Notes under the pieces: model-generated
Databases searched by the model: none
Told to the model about the DNA's origin: nothing
The model's input: the letters and a program-made list of their open reading frames with translations, nothing else
Part shown: piece after piece, positions 28,524 through 35,765 of the stretch
Position numbering within the stretch: the first letter of the stretch is position 1
Layout: each line of letters opens with the position of its first letter
From: CAMPJM01 sp964440915
GTDB taxonomy: Bacteria > Bacteroidota > Bacteroidia > Cytophagales > Cyclobacteriaceae
Reading direction: 5' to 3'
DNA length: 64,000 bases
NCBI GenBank assembly: GCA_964440915.1
Contig: CAYTTV010000001.1
Location: 81,655 to 145,654 of the forward strand
Made by a program: the position numbers and the translations under genes

Positions 28524-29426
28524 TTGAATAAAACATTAATTGTAGTCGTAGGCCCTACTGCAGTAGGCAAAACAAAAACCTGCCTTACTTTGGCAAAACA
28601 TTATAACAGTGCCATTGTATCAGCCGACTCAAGACAGTTTTATCGGGAGATGAACCTCGGCACAGCCAAACCCAGTCCTGAAGAGCTTCAATCGGCACAG
28701 CACTATCTTGTCAACCAGCTCTCAATTCATGAGCCTTATACGGTAAAGGATTTTGAAGAAGATGCTTTACAAGCCATTGGCCATATCCATACATCTTCTG
28801 ATAAGGCTATTCTTGCTGGTGGATCAGGTCTTTTCGTGAAAGCAGTATGTGAAGGACTGGACGAAATCCCTGACATACCTACATCCTATAGAAGCGGGTT
28901 GGTGCGGGAGTATGAAGAAAATGGCGCTGGACCGCTTCTGCAGCAATTGCAATTGCTTGATCCAGCGTATTTTGAAACAGTAGACCGTTCGAATATACAG
29001 CGTATCATCCGGGCACTTGAAGTCATAAGATATACGGAGCAGCCATTTTCCTCATTTAGAAAAAATAAAAAAAATCCACGACCATTTCATATCATCAAGA
29101 TAGGCCTTACACTGCCAAGAGAAATCCTGTATGATCGAATAAATACGAGAATGGACGCCATGATCGCCAATGGGCTATTTGACGAAGCTGAAGAACTCTA
29201 TCCTTTCAAATCACTCAATGCCTTACAGACCGTGGGCTATTCCGAAATATTCGGGTATTTAGATGGCAAATATGATAGGGAGGAAGCGGAAAGGCTGTTG
29301 AAGCGAAACTCAAGAAGATACGCTAAAAGGCAGCATACGTGGTTCAAAAAGGATACTGAGATCGCCTGGTTTGCACCTGATGACATAGGGGCGATAGTCC
29401 ATCACATAGATGCTTTTGATAGATAG
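28524..29426 (+). CDS. miaA: tRNA dimethylallyltransferase
   Basis: MiaA adds a dimethylallyl group to A37 of tRNAs that read UNN codons. The 300-aa protein has the P-loop GPTAVGKT (10-17), SADSRQFYREMNLGTAKP (prenyl and tRNA site), and QTVGYSEIFGYLDG with RYAKRQHTWFK near the end, the tRNA-binding signature. The start codon is TTG at 28524, with no ATG nearby, and the P-loop position shows that the N-terminus is complete. Confidence 0.96.
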   Translation: MNKTLIVVVGPTAVGKTKTCLTLAKHYNSAIVSADSRQFYREMNLGTAKPSPEELQSAQHYLVNQLSIHEPYTVKDFEEDALQAIGHIHTSSDKAILAGGSGLFVKAVCEGLDEIPDIPTSYRSGLVREYEENGAGPLLQQLQLLDPAYFETVDRSNIQRIIRALEVIRYTEQPFSSFRKNKKNPRPFHIIKIGLTLPREILYDRINTRMDAMIANGLFDEAEELYPFKSLNALQTVGYSEIFGYLDGKYDREEAERLLKRNSRRYAKRQHTWFKKDTEIAWFAPDDIGAIVHHIDAFDR

Positions 29427-29650
29427 GCAGAAAAATGTTACGTTTTAAAATGGAAATTTTGAATGGGAAAGGTGAGAAGTTGGTAGGTTAATACCAATAA
29501 AAAAACGCCAAGCACCTTATTCTTCTATTCAATCCATCTCTCTAAATTATGCAACCAAGCACTGAATTTTGAATCGTGAACAATAGCAACAAGTGGACAG
29601 AGTACAAAAGGTCCATGGTATCAATTGGAATTATTTTTCAGGATAATTGT

Positions 29651-29658
29651 TACCTTTG
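29651..29658 (+). promoter_or_regulatory. -7 promoter element of gcvT
   Basis: TACCTTTG matches TAnnTTTG exactly, 28 bases before the ATG at 29686. TTG at 29625-29627 lies 23 bases upstream. The longer gcvT frame starting at 29647 would overlap this box. Confidence 0.5.
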
Positions 29659-29685
29659 TGGGATTTCAAACAAGCGACACTCCTT

Positions 29686-30774
29686 ATGGAATTAAAAAAG
29701 GTGGTTTTAAATGACCTCCATGAACAATTAGGCGCTAAAATGGCTCCTTTTGCAGGTTACAACATGCCTGTTCGTTACAGTTCCGATATTGAGGAGCATA
29801 ACACGGTACGCAATGGAGTAGGCATATTTGATGTTTCACATATGGGAGAGTTTATCGTCAAGGGATCCCGCGCCTTAGACATGCTCCAAAGCATCACTAC
29901 CAATGACGTCTCCGTCCTATCCAACGGAAAAGCACAATACACCTGCATCACTAATGAAAAAGGAGGCATCGTAGACGATATTATCATTTACAAGATCGGG
30001 GATGAAGAATATATGTTGGTGGTAAATGCTTCCAATATTGAAAAAGATTGGGATTGGATAACAAGTAACAATAAACAAGAAGCTGCACTGGAAAACATTT
30101 CGGACCAGATCGGCCTTTTTGCCGTTCAGGGCCCTTTTGCGGGAAAATCCCTTCAATCGCTTACCGCTATTGATCTTTCTACGATGCGACCCTACACCTT
30201 CGAAAAGGGCACTTTTGCTGATGTACCAAATGTCTTAATTTCGGCTACAGGATACACTGGTTCGGGAGGCTATGAAATATACTTTCCAAAAAACGCTGCA
30301 AAGGAGATATGGGACAAGATTTTCGATGCAGGGAAAGCCTACGATATAAAACCTGTAGGATTAGGCGCAAGAGATACACTGCGCCTTGAAATGGGCTACA
30401 GCCTTTATGGCAATGACCTGAACGATAATACAACGCCCTTGGAAGCAGGTTTAGGGTGGATCACCAAGTTTACCAAAAGCTTCATTGGTGATGAAATACT
30501 CAGACAACAGAAAGAAAAAGGGGTTGAAAAGCTATTGGTGGGATTTGAGCTGTTGGAAAGAGGAATCCCCCGTGAAGGCTATGCGATTCAGAACGCTCTT
30601 GGCCGAGAGATAGGAAAAGTCACCTCTGGCACGCAATCTCCTACACTATCCAAAGGCATAGGCTTAGGATATGTAGATACCAGTTTTGCAGTTGTCGGGG
30701 AAGAAATATATATTAGTGTTAGGAACAAGCAACTGAAAGCACAAATTGTAAAACTACCCTTTTATAAAAAGTAG
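29686..30774 (+). CDS. gcvT: glycine cleavage system aminomethyltransferase (T protein)
   Basis: GcvT transfers the methylene group from the lipoyl H protein to tetrahydrofolate and releases ammonia. The 362-aa protein has APFAGYNMPVRYSS at the N-terminus, GIFDVSHMGEF, GYTGSGGYEIY and GLGARDTLRLEMGYSLYG, all T-protein signatures. The frame extends 13 codons further upstream, but MELKKVVLNDLHEQLGA at 29686 is the natural start. No gcvH or gcvP lies nearby, which is usual in this phylum. Confidence 0.97.
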   Translation: MELKKVVLNDLHEQLGAKMAPFAGYNMPVRYSSDIEEHNTVRNGVGIFDVSHMGEFIVKGSRALDMLQSITTNDVSVLSNGKAQYTCITNEKGGIVDDIIIYKIGDEEYMLVVNASNIEKDWDWITSNNKQEAALENISDQIGLFAVQGPFAGKSLQSLTAIDLSTMRPYTFEKGTFADVPNVLISATGYTGSGGYEIYFPKNAAKEIWDKIFDAGKAYDIKPVGLGARDTLRLEMGYSLYGNDLNDNTTPLEAGLGWITKFTKSFIGDEILRQQKEKGVEKLLVGFELLERGIPREGYAIQNALGREIGKVTSGTQSPTLSKGIGLGYVDTSFAVVGEEIYISVRNKQLKAQIVKLPFYKK

Positions 30775-30823
30775 ATATCCTCTATTGCCAGCTTGGGCAA
30801 TTTCCATTAAACATCCTTACTGA

Positions 30824-31567
30824 ATGAAAAAAAACGTTGATGTATGTCTCTCTCCTGATTTGTTGCACTTATACGATCTCGAAGACAAAGTAGTAGTAGT
30901 AGTGGACATTCTCAGGGCCACTTCCTGCATGACCACGGCCATTGCTCACGGCGTTAAAAGTATCATACCTGTAGCATCGCTCGAGGAATGCAATAAATTG
31001 AGAGCAAAAGGATGTCTTGCTGCTGCGGAAAGGGATGGCAAAATTGCAGCAGGGTTTGATCTGGGCAATTCCCCCTTTTCATATATGGATGAAAGCATCA
31101 ATGGAAAAGAGTTGGCGGTAACCACCACCAACGGTACCTTGGCCATTAAGAAATCCGAAAAAGCAGTACAAGTTTTAATAGGGTCATTTTTGAATCTGTC
31201 GATTCTGAGTGAGTACCTTGTGCAGCAACAGCACGATATTTTAATCGTCTGTGCTGGCTGGAAAGGCAAAGTAAACCTTGAGGACTCCTTGTTTGCAGGA
31301 GCCCTTATAGACCGATTAGATGGCCACTGCAACCTAGCATGTGACGCTCCGCTAGGCGCAGTTACATTGTACAAGGCAGTAAAGGATAACTTGTTCGGCT
31401 TTTTGGCCGATTCTTCTCACGTGAAGCGTCTTAAAAAGCTCGATATTGAAAAAGACATTGCCTTTTGCCTTCAAGAAGACTTATATCCGGTAATCCCTAT
31501 TCTCAAAAAGGGAAAACTTGTGAAGCTTAAATTCACTCCATCAAAAGTATATACACAAACTTTATAA
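30824..31567 (+). CDS. comB: 2-phosphosulfolactate phosphatase family protein
   Basis: The 247-aa protein matches the ComB fold: VVVVDILRATSCMTTAIAHG near the start, AAERDGKIAAGFDLGNSP, and TTTNGTLAIKKSEKA. ComB removes phosphate from 2-phosphosulfolactate on the coenzyme M or sulfolactate route. No comA or comC lies near. In non-methanogens the product may feed sulfolactate or sulfonolipid chemistry, or the enzyme may act on another phosphoester. It starts 49 bases after gcvT and could share its transcript. Confidence 0.87.
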   Translation: MKKNVDVCLSPDLLHLYDLEDKVVVVVDILRATSCMTTAIAHGVKSIIPVASLEECNKLRAKGCLAAAERDGKIAAGFDLGNSPFSYMDESINGKELAVTTTNGTLAIKKSEKAVQVLIGSFLNLSILSEYLVQQQHDILIVCAGWKGKVNLEDSLFAGALIDRLDGHCNLACDAPLGAVTLYKAVKDNLFGFLADSSHVKRLKKLDIEKDIAFCLQEDLYPVIPILKKGKLVKLKFTPSKVYTQTL

Positions 31568-31593
31568 CCTAAAGTTGCTATTGGGCAGCAATA

Positions 31594-32085
31594 CTACTGT
31601 ATTGCCAAGCTGCTTTGTAGCGTAGTTTGCAGTGCAGCTTGTTGCCCTGCAATTTTCTTTTCAAAGGCTATGATTTGCTTGAGTGCTTTCTTGAAGCTTA
31701 CTTCTGCTTTAAGCAAGGCCACTATTTGTTTAAGATATTCTTTTAAAGGCTGAAACTGGTCCTCCCCGATCTCTACGGAAAATGCTTTAGCTTTTACATC
31801 GGTTCGGAAATGGTATTTCGTGCCCATGCTTAGAAACCCTCTCAAAAGTGGATAATAACTTTGGTAGTCGTCCGATAGGCTGAACCTTATTACATTACTC
31901 GATTTTTCAGATTTGGAAGAAACTGAGTAGGTCAAACTGCTGAGAATGCCGGTGTTTTGTATCCAGATTAACAAGGAGGTCACTGGTCTTGAATGGCCCT
32001 GAACCAAAGTGTCTGGGTCGTTAAGATCAGAAATAACCAAAGAGATATCAGAAGTATAATTAAAAGATTTATTCGTTGCTGTCAT
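31594..32085 (-). CDS. unknown 163-aa protein under a SAM-I riboswitch and Cys-rich leader
   Basis: I recognise no domain. The product starts MTATNKSFNYTSDISLVISD and ends in a helical, Lys/Gln-rich tail (about 105-163). It has no signal peptide or membrane helix. It contains no cysteine and one internal methionine (in LSMGTK), which stands out because a SAM-I riboswitch and a leader with five Cys codons lie directly upstream on the same strand. The gene is convergent with comB, with 26 bases between them. If the leader controls it, the protein is made when SAM or cysteine is short. It does not look like a methionine or cysteine biosynthetic enzyme. Confidence 0.72.
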   Translation of the reverse strand: MTATNKSFNYTSDISLVISDLNDPDTLVQGHSRPVTSLLIWIQNTGILSSLTYSVSSKSEKSSNVIRFSLSDDYQSYYPLLRGFLSMGTKYHFRTDVKAKAFSVEIGEDQFQPLKEYLKQIVALLKAEVSFKKALKQIIAFEKKIAGQQAALQTTLQSSLAIQ

Positions 32086-32114
32086 GATTGTTGATTTATG
32101 ATTTTTAAAATAGC

Positions 32115-32140
32115 GTTAATAATCCGTCATAGTTATTAAC
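32115..32140 (-). promoter_or_regulatory. AT-rich hairpin between leader ORF and downstream gene
   Basis: GTTAATAA and TTATTAAC form a perfect 8-bp stem with a 10-base loop. It lies 22 bases after the leader stop codon and 30 bases before the ATG of the 163-aa gene. On the minus strand a T-containing stretch (GCTATTTT) follows. It is placed as an attenuator stem would be, but the stem is AT-rich and would be weak. Confidence 0.45.
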
Positions 32141-32161
32141 ATGAAACTTCAAAAAGTAGTT

Positions 32162-32218
32162 TTAACAACAACAGCAACAATGATTGGAGTGAGAAGAGAA
32201 ATTTAGATAGATGGTCAT
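32162..32218 (-). CDS. Cys-rich leader peptide (18 codons)
   Basis: The minus-strand frame ATG (32216-32218) to TAA (32162-32164) encodes MTIYLNFSSHSNHCCCCC. Five consecutive Cys codons (TGT, TGC, TGT, TGT, TGT) directly before the stop are very unlikely by chance. They are what is expected of a leader whose translation senses Cys-tRNA. The ORF starts 9 bases after the 3' end of the SAM-I aptamer and ends 76 bases before the ATG of the 163-aa gene. It is too short for standard gene callers. Confidence 0.7.
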   Translation of the reverse strand: MTIYLNFSSHSNHCCCCC

Positions 32219-32226
32219 TTTTTAAT

Positions 32227-32329
32227 ATTTATATGTCCTAAAATTTATTTAGGCAGGAATTGGCACCTTTACCTGAGGTTGGTTGCCATAGGGTCTTCGA
32301 GCCTGCTCTCTCGCCTATTCATTATAAAT
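32227..32329 (-). promoter_or_regulatory. SAM-I (S-box) riboswitch aptamer
   Basis: Read on the minus strand, all S-box parts are present. P1 is ATTTATA/TATAAAT (32323-32329 with 32227-32233). P2 is ATAGG/CCTAT (32314-32318 with 32288-32292), with inner CGAG/CTCG and an AAGAC bulge. J2/3 is GGCAACC. P3 is formed by nested ACC/GGT pairs. J3/4 is AAGGTGCCAATTCC (32256-32269). P4 is CCTAAA/TTTAGG (32237-32253). The P2 loop GCAGG (32302-32306) is complementary to CCTGC (32253-32257), the SAM-I pseudoknot. The length is 103 nt. No methionine gene follows. Confidence 0.85.
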
Positions 32330-32330
32330 C

Positions 32331-32354
32331 GTGTCACTAACAACTAGATGACAC
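32331..32354 (-). promoter_or_regulatory. hairpin at the 5' end of the riboswitch transcript
   Basis: GTGTCA/TGACAC with an inner CTA/TAG pair and one bulged base lies just before the aptamer P1 strand, at or near the predicted transcript start. It may stabilise the RNA or be a protein-binding dyad. Confidence 0.45.
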
Positions 32355-32356
32355 TG

Positions 32357-32364
32357 CAAAGCTA
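32357..32364 (-). promoter_or_regulatory. -7 promoter element of the riboswitch transcript
   Basis: TAGCTTTG on the minus strand matches TAnnTTTG exactly and sits 28 bases upstream of the aptamer. No TTTG lies at the -33 position. A perfect dyad occupies that zone instead (32378-32406). Confidence 0.6.
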
Positions 32365-32377
32365 GAACAAAAGATTT

Positions 32378-32406
32378 AAATACTCTACTGATCCGATAGA
32401 GTATTT
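32378..32406. promoter_or_regulatory. 10-bp perfect dyad, possible operator
   Basis: AAATACTCTA and TAGAGTATTT are perfect inverted repeats with a 9-base spacer. On the minus strand the dyad is centred about 30 bases upstream of the -7 box, where a transcriptional activator would bind. A role as an AT-rich hairpin after the MazG-like gene is also possible. Confidence 0.45.
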
Positions 32407-32450
32407 TAGAAAAATTAATTTAGCTCCTGAACAGACTTGGAAAGCGTAGG

Positions 32451-32535
32451 AGCGCCCCTGATGTCAGCGGATACCCCACAGGGGCCGAGGTACGAGGACC
32501 CGAGGAGTAGTAGCGAACAGCAGGATAAGGCGCCC
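32451..32535. repeat. GC-rich structured intergenic block
   Basis: By hand count 55 of 85 bases are G or C, inside AT-rich surroundings. It contains GCCCCTG (32454-32460) paired with CAGGGGC (32479-32485), three CGAGG units and similar GCGCC-type ends. No open frame is convincing. It resembles a dispersed intergenic repeat or a small structured RNA. It begins 20 bases after the stop of the MazG-like gene on the minus strand. Confidence 0.45.
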
Positions 32536-32555
32536 AAATAAAAATCTAAGTGATA

Positions 32556-32885
32556 CTAGGGCTTTAATTTCGGGTTTTGAAGATGACGGTCTTTATCCCT
32601 GCTATTTTTCTTTTCCAAGTTTTTTTCAAATGCGGCGGTGAGATCCACTCCGGTCTGATTGGCCAAACAGATGAGAACCCACAGCACATCGGCCAGTTCG
32701 TCGGCAAGGGCTTTATCGTCGTCGGTAGGTTTGGCTGATTGCTCGCCATATTTTCTCGCCATGATCCTCGCTACCTCTCCCACCTCCTCGGTAAGGATGG
32801 CCATGTTGGTCAGCTCATTGAAATAACGTACTCCTTTGGTTTTTATCCAAGTATCTACGATGGTTTGTGCTTCAGCGATGGTCAT
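32556..32885 (-). CDS. MazG-like nucleotide pyrophosphohydrolase
   Basis: The 109-aa all-alpha protein has the metal-binding pair of the MazG/RS21-C6 fold, EEVGEVARIMARKYGEQ and DELADVLWVL (the E-x-x-E and E-x-x-x-D sites). It probably hydrolyses a (d)NTP to the monophosphate and pyrophosphate, a house-cleaning role. It is the third gene of an SDR-dtd-MazG minus-strand run, 24 bases after dtd. Confidence 0.9.
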   Translation of the reverse strand: MTIAEAQTIVDTWIKTKGVRYFNELTNMAILTEEVGEVARIMARKYGEQSAKPTDDDKALADELADVLWVLICLANQTGVDLTAAFEKNLEKKNSRDKDRHLQNPKLKP

Positions 32886-32909
32886 TTCGTTTCAGGGTTT
32901 CTGTTTTGA

Positions 32910-33362
32910 TTAAACTTTATTTTTGGTATCGATGAGGATAGTCACTGGCCCATCGTTTATGAGGTGCACTTTCATGTCGGCGCCGAACTGGCCTGTGGCT
33001 ATCGGGCGTGGCATTTGATTGTTTAGCGCATCGATAAAGGCCTCGTAATGGGGGATGGCGATGTCTGGTTTTGCTGCTTTGATATAGGATGGTCGGTTCC
33101 CTTTTTTTGTGCTTGCGTGCAGGGTAAATTGGCTTATCAATAGTAGCTCTCCTTGTGTCTCAAGCAGGCTTTTATTCATCACTCCGGCCTCGTCGTTGAA
33201 TATCCTCAAGTTGACGATCTTTTTGCTCAGCCATTCGATGTCGTCTTGCTCGTCTTCGTTTTCGATGCCCAGGAGCACGAGTACGCCCTTTCCGATTTTT
33301 CCTAATACCTCAGAATCGACTACCACAGAGGCTTCGGACACCCTTTGAATTACTGCTATCAT
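32910..33362 (-). CDS. dtd: D-aminoacyl-tRNA deacylase
   Basis: Dtd removes D-amino acids (and Gly from tRNA-Ala) mis-loaded on tRNAs. The 150-aa protein has MIAVIQRVSEASV at the N-terminus, LISQFTLHASTKKGNRPSY (active-site SQFTL loop) and NDGPVTILIDT, the Gly-cisPro-type motif. It sits 14 bases after the SDR gene and upstream of the MazG-like gene. Confidence 0.96.
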   Translation of the reverse strand: MIAVIQRVSEASVVVDSEVLGKIGKGVLVLLGIENEDEQDDIEWLSKKIVNLRIFNDEAGVMNKSLLETQGELLLISQFTLHASTKKGNRPSYIKAAKPDIAIPHYEAFIDALNNQMPRPIATGQFGADMKVHLINDGPVTILIDTKNKV

Positions 33363-33376
33363 AAAGTTTTGTGATG

Positions 33377-34036
33377 TTATATCCTTTTGATCTGCTCTGA
33401 CTCAAAGATATAAAACCCGCTCAACTCTTGCTTGGCTATTTTCAACATACCTTGTGCGACTGTTTTTGCGTGGATAGGTCTATATTTATTGAGTGGCCCT
33501 ACAAAAATGAAGATCAGGAGGTAGGAGATCCACTTTGCCATGCTTTCGCCAAACCTTCTCTCTTTGCGGTCGCCCACGAGCAGCGAAGGACGGAAAACGT
33601 TGATGCTTTGGAAGGGGATGGAACTTACGGCTACTTCTATTTCGCCTTTCACACGACTATAGAACATTTTGGAATTGACATCGGCGCCGAGTGATGAGAC
33701 GAGAAAGAAATGAAGAGCACCTTGCTGATGGGCTATTTTTGCTATCTCCAATGGATAGTGAAAGTCGACTTTATAAAAAGCCTCTTTGGAGCCGGCTTTT
33801 TTTCTTGTTGTGCCGAGGCAGCAGTAAACGTCATCAGATTTTAAGTTTTGGGCGGCTGATTGCAAGTCTTGAAAATCATTGATGATGACTTCAATTTTGG
33901 GGTGGTCTATCGTTGGCTTGCGTCTAGCCAGTACTTTTACTTTTGAATAAAACTCGTCTTCTACTAATAATGACAACAAATGGCTGCCTACCAATCCGGT
34001 AGCTCCTACTACCAATGCTGTTTTCCCTTGATCCAT
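33377..34036 (-). CDS. NAD(P)-binding atypical SDR family protein
   Basis: The 219-aa Rossmann protein has the dinucleotide motif GATGLVGSHLL at the N-terminus, CCLGTTRKKAGS after the fourth strand, and SSLGAD with YSRVKGE as the atypical YxxxK site. It resembles the HTATIP2/TIP30-like group found in many bacteria. Substrate and reaction are unknown. It heads the SDR-dtd-MazG run. Confidence 0.85.
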   Translation of the reverse strand: MDQGKTALVVGATGLVGSHLLSLLVEDEFYSKVKVLARRKPTIDHPKIEVIINDFQDLQSAAQNLKSDDVYCCLGTTRKKAGSKEAFYKVDFHYPLEIAKIAHQQGALHFFLVSSLGADVNSKMFYSRVKGEIEVAVSSIPFQSINVFRPSLLVGDRKERRFGESMAKWISYLLIFIFVGPLNKYRPIHAKTVAQGMLKIAKQELSGFYIFESEQIKRI

Positions 34037-34189
34037 TTTAATTATTTATATTTCATCCGAAACCTGGGTGCAACTTCATCCAGAACCTCATGTTTTTACG
34101 CTTAAAAGGAAACCTCTTTTGCTTAGTCCTCATACGTTTGCGCTATAAGAATGTTTGTGGAAATGGAAAATATGACTATGATACAAAAG

Positions 34190-34627
34190 CTAAGAAGCTT
34201 CTGTATCAATATACATGTTGTTTTTTTCCCAATCTTCAAAAGCTTCTATATCTTTTCTAAGGGCGCTGAAAATCCAGATCATGATAGTGGCGTCGTCAAG
34301 AAAACCTACTATTGGCAGAAAGTCGGGAATGAGATCCAACGGCATAACAAAATACACCAAACCGCCGATGATGAGCACCATGCTGCGCCAGGGCATTTGC
34401 GTATAGCGATTTTGCTTATAGGCCTTCACCATTCTTATGGAAGCACCTACTTTCATCATAAGCCGATCAAATTCTTTATTTTCCTTTCGTAACGTCAGGA
34501 TCTTGTCCACCGCCGCATTCAATATCTTATGAAGTTTCACAGGATCGTGTAGCGCTTCTTGTGCCGTTCGTTTAGCTCTTTTGAAGAAGATGCTCTTCCT
34601 TACCAACTTTGGATCTTTTCCTTTCAT
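34190..34627 (-). CDS. YkvA family (DUF1232) membrane protein
   Basis: The 145-aa protein contains the DUF1232 core YFVMPLDLIPDFLPIVGFLD with a predicted membrane-inserted helix pair (about 85-125), after a basic N-terminal half. The function of the family is unknown. It lies 37 bases downstream of another unknown membrane-anchored gene and may share its transcript. Confidence 0.88.
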   Translation of the reverse strand: MKGKDPKLVRKSIFFKRAKRTAQEALHDPVKLHKILNAAVDKILTLRKENKEFDRLMMKVGASIRMVKAYKQNRYTQMPWRSMVLIIGGLVYFVMPLDLIPDFLPIVGFLDDATIMIWIFSALRKDIEAFEDWEKNNMYIDTEAS

Positions 34628-34664
34628 CTTTTTGTCCTTTACGTGATTGTCCTACCCATTGGTT

Positions 34665-35186
34665 CTAAAACACTTGTCGGATCTCGTTCTTTACTAGAAC
34701 AAGCGCATGCGCTATCGGGTCTTGTTCTTTTTCTAGCATCTTTTCGAAGACTTTTTTGGCCAATGCCACCCCTTTGGCTTCTTCCGAAAGTTCCTCTCCT
34801 GCTTGATTGATCACCGTGATTACTGCTTCTTTGGCATTTTTTACCACATCCCAAGCTTCATCCGACATATACACTTGCTGGGACAAGTTGTGGTTATATT
34901 CATTTCTTATTTCTGCAAGCAATATCTGCTGGAATTGTTTCGCATTATAGGCACTATCGTTCAGTCTTACCACCAAATTATTGGGGCTTATCCGTTCTAA
35001 AAACAAGCACATTCTTTCGTATGCCTGCAACCGTATGGGCAAAACGGTATCCCTGCTTTTCATCTTATGATCAAGCATGGCTTTTTCGAGTTCCTTTGTT
35101 GTAAAGGATCTTATGGTCAGGTACATTCCGTAAAGTACTATGGCTGCGGGTATAATCAACTTGGCCAATTCAACTAATATTTCCAT
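34665..35186 (-). CDS. membrane-anchored protein of unknown function (173 aa)
   Basis: One N-terminal transmembrane helix (about residues 5-27, LAKLIIPAAIVLYGMYLTI) is followed by an alpha-helical cytoplasmic domain. That domain contains LQAYERMCLFLERISPNNLV and LLAEIRNEYNHNLSQQVY. It looks like a Bacteroidota-conserved protein, but I cannot name a domain or function. It precedes the YkvA-like gene on the same strand. Confidence 0.78.
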   Translation of the reverse strand: MEILVELAKLIIPAAIVLYGMYLTIRSFTTKELEKAMLDHKMKSRDTVLPIRLQAYERMCLFLERISPNNLVVRLNDSAYNAKQFQQILLAEIRNEYNHNLSQQVYMSDEAWDVVKNAKEAVITVINQAGEELSEEAKGVALAKKVFEKMLEKEQDPIAHALVLVKNEIRQVF

Positions 35187-35243
35187 ATTAAAATCGTTAT
35201 TTTTTTATGCATAGTCTTCTTATTAAAATTTATAAGGGTACCC

Positions 35244-35765
35244 TCACCGGTTAATGTACACCTGTGCCAGATTGAAGAAATTGCTAGACGACTTATAAGC
35301 CTTAAAAAGGTTTTCTGTATACCCGTTGTACAATGAAGCTAACGAAGTGAGCATTTTGGCTTGGATGTGTACGTTCTCTTCGAATATCTCCAATATGTTC
35401 ACTTGAGGTATTACATATATTTCGGCATCTTCTGAAATGACCACCGCACTATATATCCTTTTAGTATTTTTTAGCAATACATTATCTCCGAACCCTTGGC
35501 CTGGAATAATGCGTGTAAGCACTTCGAACTTGTCTTGAATGTCGATATTCAGAGAGACTTCGCCAGTTTTGAGTACATAAAAAGCATGGCTTGGATCGTT
35601 CCTGAAAAAGACCACTTCGTTTTCTTTGTACTTGCGCAGGTAGAGATAAGGGAGAAATAATTTCCGTTCTTCAGGAGCAAGCCTTTCAAACATCTTTACA
35701 GAGGATAAGAATTCTATTAAATACAGCTCCTGAGGAGTATAGGTTTTCTTGAAAGGGTTAATCAT
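35244..35765 (-). CDS. cyclic nucleotide-binding domain protein without DNA-binding domain
   Basis: The 173-aa protein is a cNMP-binding beta-roll (about 25-140, with FYVLKTGEVSLNI and PGQGFGDNVLL) followed by a short helical tail and no helix-turn-helix. It is therefore not a Crp/Fnr regulator in the usual sense. The phosphate-binding cassette FGDNVLL lacks the typical Arg-x-Ala, so nucleotide binding is doubtful. It starts within the stop of tilS (ATGA overlap), so the two are translationally coupled. Confidence 0.82.
   Translation of the reverse strand: MINPFKKTYTPQELYLIEFLSSVKMFERLAPEERKLFLPYLYLRKYKENEVVFFRNDPSHAFYVLKTGEVSLNIDIQDKFEVLTRIIPGQGFGDNVLLKNTKRIYSAVVISEDAEIYVIPQVNILEIFEENVHIQAKMLTSLASLYNGYTENLFKAYKSSSNFFNLAQVYINR

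Noticed and set aside
32256..32285. ACCTGAGG-type words considered as a TPP riboswitch
   Set aside because: The other strand gives a complete SAM-I fold with pseudoknot, while TPP core motifs are absent.
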